Of a stretch of 54,741 nucleotides of DNA, positions 43,578 through 52,687 are shown piece after piece; position 1 is the first letter of the stretch, and every line of letters starts with the position of its first letter. This DNA comes from Oscillospiraceae bacterium. Its GTDB lineage: Bacteria; Bacillota_A; Clostridia; Oscillospirales; Oscillospiraceae. The position numbers and the translations under genes are program-made. A model generated the notes under the pieces. That model was not told the DNA's origin and made no database searches. It saw only the letters and a program-made list of their open reading frames with translations. The stretch spans positions 1 through 54,741 of the forward strand of contig JAFQHF010000015.1 in assembly GCA_017398105.1 (NCBI GenBank), in the 5' to 3' direction.

Positions 43578-44558
43578 ATGACAAGTGAAGACTTGCAAAA
43601 TCTGCTTGGTATTGATATCAACTTCCAAAGCGCCGCTGAGCGGCAGAAATATCTGAAAGCCATGCATCTGTACGGACTGGACCCCAATGCCTATTATCAG
43701 GAAATGGAAATGTCCTCCCCTTACGTTAACACCCACAGTGATACAAACTATCATTACGAAGCCATGGCCCTGCACAGCCACGCCTTTTACGAGATCATCT
43801 GCTGCCGCAGCAGCTGCGGCGTAGAATATTTGGTGGGTTCCCGGCGGTATGCTCTGCAGAAGGGTGACATCGTTCTGGTCCGCCCCGGTGTCAGCCACTG
43901 CGCCATTCTGCCGGACCCGCTGCCCATTCCTTATAAGCGGGATATCATCTGGCTCAGCGCCGCCTTTCAGGATTCCTTCCATCAGCTTTTGGGGTTGCCG
44001 CCGGTCTCCTACGAAAAAGATCTGCCCACCTATCTGATCCGGACTGCAGGTACCCCCTGGGCGTTCCTGTGCGACAAGATCCATGAGGGTGTTTTGGCAG
44101 AAAAGGAAAAACAGCACGCCTGGCAGGCCATGGTGCTTGGCAATACCATGAAGGTCGTCTCCTATCTGAGCCAGGCCTCCCGGTCCCAAACAGCCCGGCC
44201 CCTGCATGCGGAAGCGCCGGATCTGCTGGATGACATCATTGCATATCTGGAAGCCCACTACCGGGAAAAGCTGGTCATGGCCGAGGTGGCAAAGCAGTTC
44301 TTCATCAGCGAGCGCACCATCAGCACTCTGTTCCGCAAGCGGCTGGGCATTACCTTCGGCCAGTTTCTGACCCAGCGGCGGCTGGTGGAGGCCAAGTCCC
44401 TGATCCTGAAGGGAACCAATCTGGATCTGGTTGCGCAGCTGACAGGCTTTGCGGACTATTCCACCTTCTACCGGGCCTTCCGCAAGGAATTCGGCATCGC
44501 GCCGCTGCAGTTCCGGAAGAACAACATTCCCTCCGAGGAGCATGCAATCTTACTGTAA
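43578..44558 (+). CDS. AraC-family transcriptional regulator with cupin domain
   Basis: 326 aa. A cupin sugar-binding domain at about residues 45-110 (HSHAFYEIICC, YALQKGDIVLVRPGVSH) and two C-terminal HTH motifs (about 220-325): VAKQFFISERTISTLFRKR and VAQLTGFADYSTFYRAFRKE. GGAGG precedes the ATG. Divergent from the GPH transporter, which it most likely activates. Confidence 0.9.
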   Translation: MTSEDLQNLLGIDINFQSAAERQKYLKAMHLYGLDPNAYYQEMEMSSPYVNTHSDTNYHYEAMALHSHAFYEIICCRSSCGVEYLVGSRRYALQKGDIVLVRPGVSHCAILPDPLPIPYKRDIIWLSAAFQDSFHQLLGLPPVSYEKDLPTYLIRTAGTPWAFLCDKIHEGVLAEKEKQHAWQAMVLGNTMKVVSYLSQASRSQTARPLHAEAPDLLDDIIAYLEAHYREKLVMAEVAKQFFISERTISTLFRKRLGITFGQFLTQRRLVEAKSLILKGTNLDLVAQLTGFADYSTFYRAFRKEFGIAPLQFRKNNIPSEEHAILL

Positions 44559-44647
44559 AATTGTTTTTTCCCGAATTCCTATAGCTTTTTTGAAACTTTT
44601 TTGGTATACTGGTAAAGAAATCATTCAAATCACAGGAGGACATTCCC

Positions 44648-46051
44648 ATGACACTGAAAGAACAGATCCACAACTGGATGGCAGGAAGAGAAGACGAATT
44701 CGTTGCCGCCCTGACACCGCTGATCGCCATCAACTCCGTCACCGGTGACGCTGCTCCGGGAATGCCCTTCGGCCCCGGCCCCGCCGCTGCCCTGGATGCC
44801 GCTCTGGAGCTGGCACGGCAGTGGGGCATGACCACCTCCGAAGACGAGGGCTATGTGGGTCTTGCCGACCTGAACGATCAGGAAGACCTGCTGCACATTC
44901 TGGCCCATCTGGATATTGTGGGCGCAGGCGACCACTGGGACACCGACCCCTTCACCCTGGTTCGGGACGGCGACCTGATCTACGGACGGGGCACCGATGA
45001 CGACAAGGGCCCTGCCGTGGCTTCCCTGCTGGCCATGCGCTGCATCAAGGAGCTGGGCATCCCCCTGAAGGGCAACGTGAAGCTGATCCTGGGCACTGAC
45101 GAGGAAAGCGGCTCCAAGGATCTGGCCCATTATTTCGCAAAGCACCCCTTCGCTCCCCATTCCATTACCCCCGACACCTGCTTCCCTGTGACCAACATTG
45201 AAAAGGCCAGCTACGCGCCCCTGTTCGGTCAGACCTGGGAAGCCCAGCCGGAAGCGAACGCGCAGCTGATCTCCCTGAACGGCGGCATCCGGGTCAATGT
45301 GGCCCCCGGCAACTGCACCGCCAAGATCCGCGGTCTGTCCGCAGCGGCTGTGAAGCCCGCCGTGGCAGAAATTGCCGCCGAAACCGGCGTTTCCTTTGAC
45401 GTAAGCGAAGCTGAGGGCATTCTGACCATCGAAGCCACCGGCAAGCAGGCTCACGCCTCCCGTCCCCACGAGGGCAACAACGCCATCACCGCCACGCTGA
45501 AGCTGCTGACGCTTCTGCCTCTGACCCAGGATGCCGCAGCCGGAGCCGTTTCGAACCTGAATGCCCTGTTCCCCTACGGTGACAACTTCGGCACCGCTCT
45601 GGGCATTGCAGCCGAGGATGAAATTTCCGGCAAGACCACCGTTACCCTGTCCGTACTGAATCTGAACAGCACCGGCTTTACCGCCCGGTTTGACTCCCGG
45701 GATGCCCTGTGCGCCACCGAGGAGAGCACCAAGGGCTTTGTGGAGAACCGTTTTGCCGCGCTGGGCTGGACCTGCACCGGCGAATTCAATCCCGGTCATC
45801 ATGTGGACGAAAATTCCGATTTCATCCGGATTCTGCTGGACACCTATGAGGAATTCAGCGGCCGGAAGGGTTACTGCGAGGCCATCGGCGGCGGCACCTA
45901 CGTGCACCACATCCCCGGCGGTGTTGCCTACGGCGCAGGCGAGCACGACTTCGACTCCCGCCTCCACGGCGCCAACGAGCGCGCCCGGATCAGCCAGCTG
46001 CTGCTGACTGCGGAAATTTACGCCGCCGTCATCGCAAGAATCTGCGGTTAA
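44648..46051 (+). CDS. pepV: Dipeptidase PepV (M20 family)
   Basis: 467 aa di-zinc aminopeptidase acting on dipeptides in the cytoplasm. Metal ligands: His87 and Asp89 (LAHLDIVGAG), Asp117/118 (GRGTDDDKGP), Glu152/153 (GTDEESGSKD) and a C-terminal His (DSRLHGANERARIS). The lid-domain motif HASRPHEGNNA is present. AGGAGG lies upstream, and an extended -10 (TGGTATACT, near 44606) may drive it. Housekeeping peptide use, not obviously tied to the sugar island. Confidence 0.92.
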   Translation: MTLKEQIHNWMAGREDEFVAALTPLIAINSVTGDAAPGMPFGPGPAAALDAALELARQWGMTTSEDEGYVGLADLNDQEDLLHILAHLDIVGAGDHWDTDPFTLVRDGDLIYGRGTDDDKGPAVASLLAMRCIKELGIPLKGNVKLILGTDEESGSKDLAHYFAKHPFAPHSITPDTCFPVTNIEKASYAPLFGQTWEAQPEANAQLISLNGGIRVNVAPGNCTAKIRGLSAAAVKPAVAEIAAETGVSFDVSEAEGILTIEATGKQAHASRPHEGNNAITATLKLLTLLPLTQDAAAGAVSNLNALFPYGDNFGTALGIAAEDEISGKTTVTLSVLNLNSTGFTARFDSRDALCATEESTKGFVENRFAALGWTCTGEFNPGHHVDENSDFIRILLDTYEEFSGRKGYCEAIGGGTYVHHIPGGVAYGAGEHDFDSRLHGANERARISQLLLTAEIYAAVIARICG

Positions 46052-46074
46052 AAATAAATCCCCAAAAACGACCA

Positions 46075-46100
46075 GGAGCCGCAGCAAACGCTGCGGCTCC
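46075..46100. terminator. Hairpin after pepV, identical to one at 46304
   Basis: GGAGCCGCAG-CAAACG-CTGCGGCTCC, 10-bp stem. The same 26 bp recur after the intervening family 3 repeat. Confidence 0.7.
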
Positions 46101-46117
46101 TTAGACTGTTAAAATAG

Positions 46118-46303
46118 GCTTCGCGGAATTTGCCGCTAAAGTGGCAAACCCATCCGAATCATTTTTGGCCGCGGCGCGTACGTGGACAAAAATACATCTC
46201 AGACTGCAAGTGTGCGAGTTATGCGCCAGAGGCGCACAAGGAGTGCACGCAGCAGGCTGTAAAAGCTGGTGGAAAAGCCCGAAGGGCTTTTTCGACAAGC
46301 TGC
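46118..46303 (+). repeat. Family 3 repeat, copy 3
   Basis: Conserved 5' block (GCTTCGCGGAATTTGCCGC) and core with two changes in the ATGTACGTGG region (GCGTACGTGG). The centre is different again: ATGCGCCAGAGGCGCA forms a small hairpin. Ends AAGCCC-GAA-GGGCTTTTTCG. Both sides carry the same 26-bp hairpin. Confidence 0.65.
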
Positions 46304-46329
46304 GGAGCCGCAGCAAACGCTGCGGCTCC
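46304..46329. terminator. Hairpin after the giant surface protein gene
   Basis: A 26-bp copy identical to 46075-46100, followed by TTTG on the plus strand; lies just past the stop of the leftward gene. Confidence 0.6.
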
Positions 46330-46343
46330 TTTGTTATGCCATT

Positions 46344-49300
46344 TTATGGGTTCTGCGGCCGGATATTCACCGTTACCGATGTAGGCTTGGTGCCGGTGGT
46401 GTTGCCCACAGGGGTGATGTTCAGAACCAGCTTGTAGGTTTTGCCTATGATCAGGGCATTGGGGTTGCTCAGACGGATCGTCAGGATCAGATTGCCGGTG
46501 GGCTCCTTCGTCACCGCATCGATCTCTTCCGCCAGCACACCGCTTTCATAAGCGCTGACGATCTCCTTTGCCGTCTGGGAGCCGTTGATGCTGATCAGCT
46601 CGATTTGCGCTGCGGCAGGAGAAGTCACGCCGATCTTCACATCGATGACGCCCTTCTGTACGCCATCCTGCTCTTCCCGGACGTAGCTGCTCTCGGTCCA
46701 GATCACCAGCTTGCCCTGGGTCACGGTCACGTTGACAGGCTTGGAGGTAAAGATTTTTCCGCCGATGGTGTAGTCGAAGACCACCTTGTACGCTTTCTTC
46801 GCCACTTCCTCGCCCTCGGGGGGATTCAGCTTCAGGGTGAAGGTCTGCTGACCCTTGTCATTCACCGCGGGGATTCCCTCCTGCTCCAGGGCAAACAGGT
46901 AGCCCTGGGTCAGCAGCTTGCCGTTTCTGTCGGTCTCATCCGGATGGATAGCCACCTTTTCCACTCTGGAATCGGTGTTGGTGATCTTGGTAATGGCGAA
47001 GGTCACACGGCTGTCCGGATCGATGGCATCGATCTTATCCTTGGTGGAAACCGTTACCACGGGAGGCTTGTTGTTGACGGTGATCTTCAGGCTCAGGGGC
47101 TTATCCAATCGGGCATTCTCCACCAGAGGATATGCGTTGTAGGTGTAGGTTCCGGGTGCGGGGACAATCTCGCCGGGCTTGATAAAGGCTTCGATCAGGT
47201 TGGTTTCTGCATTGTAGGCAACCTCAATCAGATCCGTATTGGCGTTCGCCTTGGCGGGGCTGATCTGGAAGCCGGTGAGCTTCAGATTGCCGGTACTGAC
47301 CACCGCGCCGGTGGTGGCGATCTGCAGATTCTCCAGGTTATCCTCTGTCACAGCCAGGCTGCTGTTCAGGGTCAGGGTTGCAGTGTTCAGCTTGACGGTG
47401 GGATCCTTGTCGGTGACGTTGACGGTGTGCTTCAGGGTCACGGGATAGGCCCAGTTTTCCTTCTGGACATTGACATTCAGGGTCGCCTTCTTGCTGCCAA
47501 TCAGCACCAGATTCACGGTTCCCTTTTCATAGTCCACCGTTACCTGCTCCGCACTGTAGCCGTCCACGGTGACGGTATCATTTTCCGTCAGCATAAGATC
47601 CTGCTTCGCTGCCTTATTGTACAGCTTGAAGGACACCAGAGGTTCAATGCCGAACTTGGGGTTCACATTCACCGCACTGACAGTAGGATCGGTGGTCAGA
47701 GTCAGCTTGCTTGCAGTGGTTGCGATGGTGACAGCCTTCTCAACGGGATGGGCATAGCCCTCCAGATGGATCAGCATGGTGCCCTTGGTATTGGGCTTGT
47801 ACTTGGGATTTGCTGCAAAGCGTTCCAGCAGGCCGTCCGAGAAGAAGATCACGCCGTCTTCCATCACGAAGTCAATGTTGCCGTTCTGGGCCAGCCCCAG
47901 CTCTGTCACCACGGCGTTCTTGGCGGTGGCCACAACGTCAGTCCGGCTGTCCTTATAGAACAGATCCAGCTTGACGCTCTGCTTCAGGGTGATGGCGGGG
48001 ATAGTGCTCTTGACGGTGACCGACAGATCCAGATAGTATTTCTGGCCGTTTTCGCAGACCACTTCCAGAGTTGTCTTGATGGTGCTGTTCTTCAGGGCGT
48101 ATTTTGCCTTCAGCACCCAGCTGCCATTGTCCGTCTGTTCCACGGTCAGGTCATTGTGCATGACCGTTACGGTCTGGATGGCATTGTCCTCCAATTCTGC
48201 ATCCGGCTGCCACTTGCCGGGGATCAGACCCAGGTCGGTGCCGGTGAGCATCATAGGATTCAGGGTCAGCTTGTTGCTTGCCAGCTTGGGGGCCTTGTCG
48301 TAAACCAGCAGATTTGCGGCGGCAGTAACCTTGCGCAGGTCATTGGCCTGGGCGGTAATGACAGCCTCGCCGTCCTTGTTGGCCGCGATGGTAACGGTGG
48401 CAGAGCCGTCGGGATTCGCCTTGACGGTGGCCAGCTTGGTATTGGAGGAAGTCCACTTGATGTTCTTGCTGGTGATGGTCATGGCCTCGCCCTTGTCATT
48501 TACGGCAGCGGGCACGATCACGTAGGAACGTGACTCCTTGGTGGTCAGAGCGGCCTTATCCAGAACCACGTTTTCCGGATCAAGGGTCAGTTCCTTGACC
48601 TGGGCGGCGATGACTTTGACATTCAATGTCACCTTCCGCTTCAGGGGGTCTCCCTCAATGGCGGCGGTGATCTTGGCGGTGCCGGGCTTGCTTCCGCCGG
48701 TGATGAGGCCGGTTTCGTCAACAGAAGCAACAGCGGCATTGGAGGTGGTGAAAATCAGATTTTCCACAGCCAGTGTTACTTCCTTATTCTCGCCATACAC
48801 CCGCATCCGCTCACTCTGTCCCTGCTGCAGGCCGATGGCGGGGATATCGGAGGCAGCAGTCAGCTTGGCTGCAGGATCGGCGTAGATGACGGTCAGGGTG
48901 ATTGCATCCTTCTCGGTGCCGTTCATGGCAGTAATGGTCACCGTGCCGGGCTTCTTCAGCTGCACAAAGCCGCCGGAAACGGAAGCGATCTGAGCATTGC
49001 TGGTCTTCCAGGTGGCGCTGACCTCCTCAGTACCCCGCTGAGCGGTAAAGGTCAGGACAGGAGGCTCCATCCCCATCATATCCAGAGACAGCGTTTCGGG
49101 AGCAATTTCCTTTCTGCCGTTTTCGCCGTGCAGAATCAGCGTCAAAATCTCAGGTACCGGATAGGTCGGGTTATCCGGCTCCGGTTCTTCCGGCTCCTCG
49201 CCATAAGGAATCCAGGTAATATCTCCGCCGTAATCCAGACGGACATCCTCTGTCCATGTTCTGTTGGCACGGGGATAGTAGGCATTTGCCGTTACGTTCA

Positions 49301-52300
49301 GGAAGGTGTTTACATCTCCGACAAAATCTATAGAGTCAAAGGCAGGCGCATTTCCTTCAAAGTAAATCTCCGTCAATGCATTTTCCTGAGTCTCCAGATT
49401 ATGAGCAAAGGCGTAATATCCAATTCTCTGAATACCGGCTGGGATTGAAACCCGCTCCAGACCGGTATTCTGGAACGCATAGTCTCCAATCTCAATAACT
49501 GTATCCGGAATTTCAATCGTCTTCAGGCTAATACACTCTTCAAACGCGCTGCTCCAGAAATTTGTCATTTCGGAAGGCAGCACGACCGATTTCAGTTCCG
49601 GGCAATAGGCAAAGGCAAAATCGCTGATATACCGCAGTCCTCCTGCGAAGGTTACCTCTTTCAGATTGTCGCAGGAGTAGAAGGCCTGACCGCCGAGCAT
49701 ATGCATGGTATCCGGCAGGGCTACCGCTTCCAGGGTTTCACACTGGCTGAACGCCTCATCGCCAATACCTTCCAGTTCTTCAGGGATTTCCAGGTCGTAC
49801 AGCTTTTCGCAGTTATAGAACGCCGCATATGCAATATTTGTAACAGAGTCGGACATTTCCACCTGTTCCAACTCGGGCAGCTGATAGAAAGCCATCATGC
49901 CCACATTCAGCACGCCGTTTTCCACAACCACGCGCTTGATATCCGGGATATGCTCTGCCCAGGGCCAACTTCTGTCGGTATAGTCCGGCATCCGGCCCTT
50001 GCCGAAGATACGCAGAGTTGCGGTTTCTTCAATGTATTCCCACTGAATGCCACTGCCGAAGGGAATCTCCACAACCGTGTTACCTTCCCAGGTATGGCCT
50101 TCATCTGCAATCAGCTGTGCCCCACCCTGGGCATCCTTATAAATATTGATGACACCATTGTTCACCACGCGACCAGTCGGTTCCACATGCAGGCGGCTCA
50201 GTTCGTCTTCTCCGGGGAACACATCGATCATACCGGTTTCCCCGTTCACCAGGTTTCCGGATACTTCCAGTCTGCTGTTGGTTTCGATTGTACCGTTATT
50301 GCAAATTGTTGCAGGGCTATTCGTTCTAAGCGTACCCTTGTTTCGGATGGTGATACCCTCAGGAATTGTCAGAGTCGCATCTCCAAACACTACAGCTTGG
50401 CAAGATGCAGGAATCTTCAGATCCTTTGTAAGTGTAAAGTCATTTTGGATATCCAGTTTCCTGCTGCCGTAGTCTCCATTTTCCAGCAGGTTAATCATTT
50501 CGTCCCAGTATGCTTCATTGCGGGAATTCATTTCCATCGACAAAGTCAGATTGGATTTGGGGATACCAGTTACAGTACCAGAAACACTGCCGCTGTCGTA
50601 ACGAAGCTCCACATAGTCACGATAACCAAAGGTACAGATTCCCTGCATATCAAAGGAACTGCCGTTATAGACACCAATTCTGCCATTTGCATTCAGTTTG
50701 CCACCCTGCTGAACAGTCAGTTTACCATTATACAGGTAAATGCCATATTCCGTCAGCGTGATGCCATCAGGAACTGTGATGGAACCGCCGTTGATGCGCA
50801 GAGACACCAGTTCCGGAATCTCCAGATCCCGCACCAGCGTCAGATTTCCGTTCAGTTCCACTTCGTCATGAGGCCGCGCATTTTGCAGGATCAGCTCAAA
50901 TTCATCCTGAGTCATGGAAGCGTCAAAGTAATAGGGCTCACACACGCTTGACCATTCACCATTGCAAATCCGTGTAATATCATCGGAAATGGGACGAATG
51001 CGGAAGGAATAATACCCCGCGCCAAACTCCTCGATCAAATGGTCCGGAACCTGCAGGGAATTGCCCAGGTACATTCTGTCTCCATCGACAGGTCTGATCT
51101 GATTCAACTCAGCACCATAATACCACTCAAGCTGATGCTGCATATTCTCATTAAAGCCTGCCGGATTTGTCCAGCTCACCATGGGCCATTCAATTTTCAA
51201 ATCCGTACAAGATGCCAGGGAAGTACCGGGCTTGACATATACCCAAGGGTCAGAAACAGCAGGTTCACTATCTGCATACTTACTACCTTCTGCCGCAACT
51301 GCAGTAACCGTAAAATAGTAGGTTCCACTGGGAAGTGCATCAAGAATAAAATTCTCATTTGATCTTAAATTGGTATCCGGATTGCCGTAACGGGTAGTAT
51401 ACTGAATAACCGTCTCTCCGGTTCCCTGATTTATGATTTCAATTCTGTTGATGCGCTCCTCCGGCTGCACCGCCGTCCAGGCAACCGCACCCATCCGGGT
51501 CACCAGTTCATAACCACTTCCAGTATACTCAACAGTTTTGTTCCAGACCAAATCCGTAGGCGCAGCCAGTTTGGGAGTTTCAGACGGAACCGTTTCCTCC
51601 GGACCTTCATCAAAATCCAGATATGTCATATCCACCCAGCCCAGGTCGCTGCAGCCCCATGTGCCCTTTGTTTTCAGAATGGTCACTACATCACCATGAG
51701 CGTAGGTACCGATCACATCATACGTTGTACCAGGGCCTGAGCGAATATTCAGTGACGTATATGTGGCCACAACTCCTGTAATAGGAGTTTCCAGTTCCAC
51801 AATGGGTTCTTCCGGCTGGGGTTCGGTTGGCTCTGTCTCTTCCGGAACTGCATCAAAGTCCAGATACGTCATATTGACCCAACCCAAGTCACTATTGCCC
51901 CACGTTCCTTTTGTCCGCAGAATGGTTACTATATCATTCTGCGAATAGGTACCAATTATATCGTAAGTAGTGTCAGGGCCTGAACGAATATATAGATTCG
52001 TCACTGTCACAACTCCTGCAATAGGGTTTTCCAGTTCCACAACGGGTTCTTCCGGCTGGGGTTCGGTTGGCTCTGTCTCTTCCGGAACTGCATCAAAGTC
52101 CAGATACGTCATATTGACCCAACCCAAGTCACTATTGCCCCATGTGCCTTTTGTTCGCAGAATGGTTACTACGGTATTTTTCTCATAACTGCCAACTACA
52201 GGATAAGTCGTATCTGGGCCGGAGCGGATATTCAAGCCCGTCACTGTCACAACTCCCGTAATTGGAGTTTCCAGTTCCACAACAGGTTCAGTCGCCGCCG

Positions 52301-52481
52301 TAGTGGAAACCGTTTCAGCAGCCACCATAGGCAGTTCGTCTGCCAATGTCTCAAACACAGCCGGCTGCGTTGCTTCTGCTTCCGCAATGCCGATCTCCGC
52401 CGCCGCTGCGTTCACCGGGATCATGCCCAGAACCAGCACAAGGGCCAGAAATGCGGATAAACTTCTTTTCAGAATTTCCAT
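46344..52481 (-). CDS. Giant secreted protein with SH3b, beta-helix, LRR and Ig-like domains
   Basis: 2045 aa from the ATG at 52481 (AAAGGAGAGG upstream). Signal peptide at residues 1-28 (LVLVLGMIPVNAAAA). Three near-identical SH3b domains at about 75-130, 155-210 and 235-291, with Pro/Glu-rich linkers (TEPTEPQPEEP). A fibronectin-III-like part at about 305-410, a beta-rich region at about 515-800 (NGNLTLVRDLEIP), BspA-type leucine-rich repeats at about 830-1075 (AFYNCEKLYDLEIPEELEGI) and a long run of Big_2/cadherin-like domains at about 1130-2040. There is no LPXTG, SLH or dockerin tail, so attachment is perhaps through SH3b binding to peptidoglycan. Likely adhesin or wall-associated protein. 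Confidence 0.85.
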   Translation of the reverse strand: MEILKRSLSAFLALVLVLGMIPVNAAAAEIGIAEAEATQPAVFETLADELPMVAAETVSTTAATEPVVELETPITGVVTVTGLNIRSGPDTTYPVVGSYEKNTVVTILRTKGTWGNSDLGWVNMTYLDFDAVPEETEPTEPQPEEPVVELENPIAGVVTVTNLYIRSGPDTTYDIIGTYSQNDIVTILRTKGTWGNSDLGWVNMTYLDFDAVPEETEPTEPQPEEPIVELETPITGVVATYTSLNIRSGPGTTYDVIGTYAHGDVVTILKTKGTWGCSDLGWVDMTYLDFDEGPEETVPSETPKLAAPTDLVWNKTVEYTGSGYELVTRMGAVAWTAVQPEERINRIEIINQGTGETVIQYTTRYGNPDTNLRSNENFILDALPSGTYYFTVTAVAAEGSKYADSEPAVSDPWVYVKPGTSLASCTDLKIEWPMVSWTNPAGFNENMQHQLEWYYGAELNQIRPVDGDRMYLGNSLQVPDHLIEEFGAGYYSFRIRPISDDITRICNGEWSSVCEPYYFDASMTQDEFELILQNARPHDEVELNGNLTLVRDLEIPELVSLRINGGSITVPDGITLTEYGIYLYNGKLTVQQGGKLNANGRIGVYNGSSFDMQGICTFGYRDYVELRYDSGSVSGTVTGIPKSNLTLSMEMNSRNEAYWDEMINLLENGDYGSRKLDIQNDFTLTKDLKIPASCQAVVFGDATLTIPEGITIRNKGTLRTNSPATICNNGTIETNSRLEVSGNLVNGETGMIDVFPGEDELSRLHVEPTGRVVNNGVINIYKDAQGGAQLIADEGHTWEGNTVVEIPFGSGIQWEYIEETATLRIFGKGRMPDYTDRSWPWAEHIPDIKRVVVENGVLNVGMMAFYQLPELEQVEMSDSVTNIAYAAFYNCEKLYDLEIPEELEGIGDEAFSQCETLEAVALPDTMHMLGGQAFYSCDNLKEVTFAGGLRYISDFAFAYCPELKSVVLPSEMTNFWSSAFEECISLKTIEIPDTVIEIGDYAFQNTGLERVSIPAGIQRIGYYAFAHNLETQENALTEIYFEGNAPAFDSIDFVGDVNTFLNVTANAYYPRANRTWTEDVRLDYGGDITWIPYGEEPEEPEPDNPTYPVPEILTLILHGENGRKEIAPETLSLDMMGMEPPVLTFTAQRGTEEVSATWKTSNAQIASVSGGFVQLKKPGTVTITAMNGTEKDAITLTVIYADPAAKLTAASDIPAIGLQQGQSERMRVYGENKEVTLAVENLIFTTSNAAVASVDETGLITGGSKPGTAKITAAIEGDPLKRKVTLNVKVIAAQVKELTLDPENVVLDKAALTTKESRSYVIVPAAVNDKGEAMTITSKNIKWTSSNTKLATVKANPDGSATVTIAANKDGEAVITAQANDLRKVTAAANLLVYDKAPKLASNKLTLNPMMLTGTDLGLIPGKWQPDAELEDNAIQTVTVMHNDLTVEQTDNGSWVLKAKYALKNSTIKTTLEVVCENGQKYYLDLSVTVKSTIPAITLKQSVKLDLFYKDSRTDVVATAKNAVVTELGLAQNGNIDFVMEDGVIFFSDGLLERFAANPKYKPNTKGTMLIHLEGYAHPVEKAVTIATTASKLTLTTDPTVSAVNVNPKFGIEPLVSFKLYNKAAKQDLMLTENDTVTVDGYSAEQVTVDYEKGTVNLVLIGSKKATLNVNVQKENWAYPVTLKHTVNVTDKDPTVKLNTATLTLNSSLAVTEDNLENLQIATTGAVVSTGNLKLTGFQISPAKANANTDLIEVAYNAETNLIEAFIKPGEIVPAPGTYTYNAYPLVENARLDKPLSLKITVNNKPPVVTVSTKDKIDAIDPDSRVTFAITKITNTDSRVEKVAIHPDETDRNGKLLTQGYLFALEQEGIPAVNDKGQQTFTLKLNPPEGEEVAKKAYKVVFDYTIGGKIFTSKPVNVTVTQGKLVIWTESSYVREEQDGVQKGVIDVKIGVTSPAAAQIELISINGSQTAKEIVSAYESGVLAEEIDAVTKEPTGNLILTIRLSNPNALIIGKTYKLVLNITPVGNTTGTKPTSVTVNIRPQNP
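51580..52270. repeat. Three tandem 240-bp units encoding SH3b domains
   Basis: Segments beginning near 51811 and 52051 share about 90 bp that look identical, exactly 240 bp apart; the third unit (51580-51800) is more diverged. The period is 80 codons. Confidence 0.85.
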
Positions 52482-52625
52482 AAATCGCCTCTCCTTTGCG
52501 AGATATTTCTTCACTATTTTATCATATCACATCCCCGCTTCCATTTCCATCCTGTTTTTGCTGTTTTGAGCAATTTTTTTATCTATCGTTCTTTTCCGCT
52601 GGCTCTGCAGGCGTTTTATCGCCAC

Positions 52626-52653
52626 TTGCTTTTCCAATAAAATATGTTATAAT
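52626..52653 (+). promoter_or_regulatory. Promoter of the DUF6056 gene
   Basis: TTGCTT, 16-bp spacer, TATAAT preceded by TGT. Confidence 0.65.
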
Positions 52654-52687
52654 CTCTTTAATATTTTGATGTATGAAAGGAGCATAT

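Noticed and set aside
46269..48533. 754-codon plus-strand frame opposite the giant surface protein
   Set aside because: Antisense to Ig-like repeats; the Gly/His/Leu composition is a mirror of Thr/Val-rich coding sequence.
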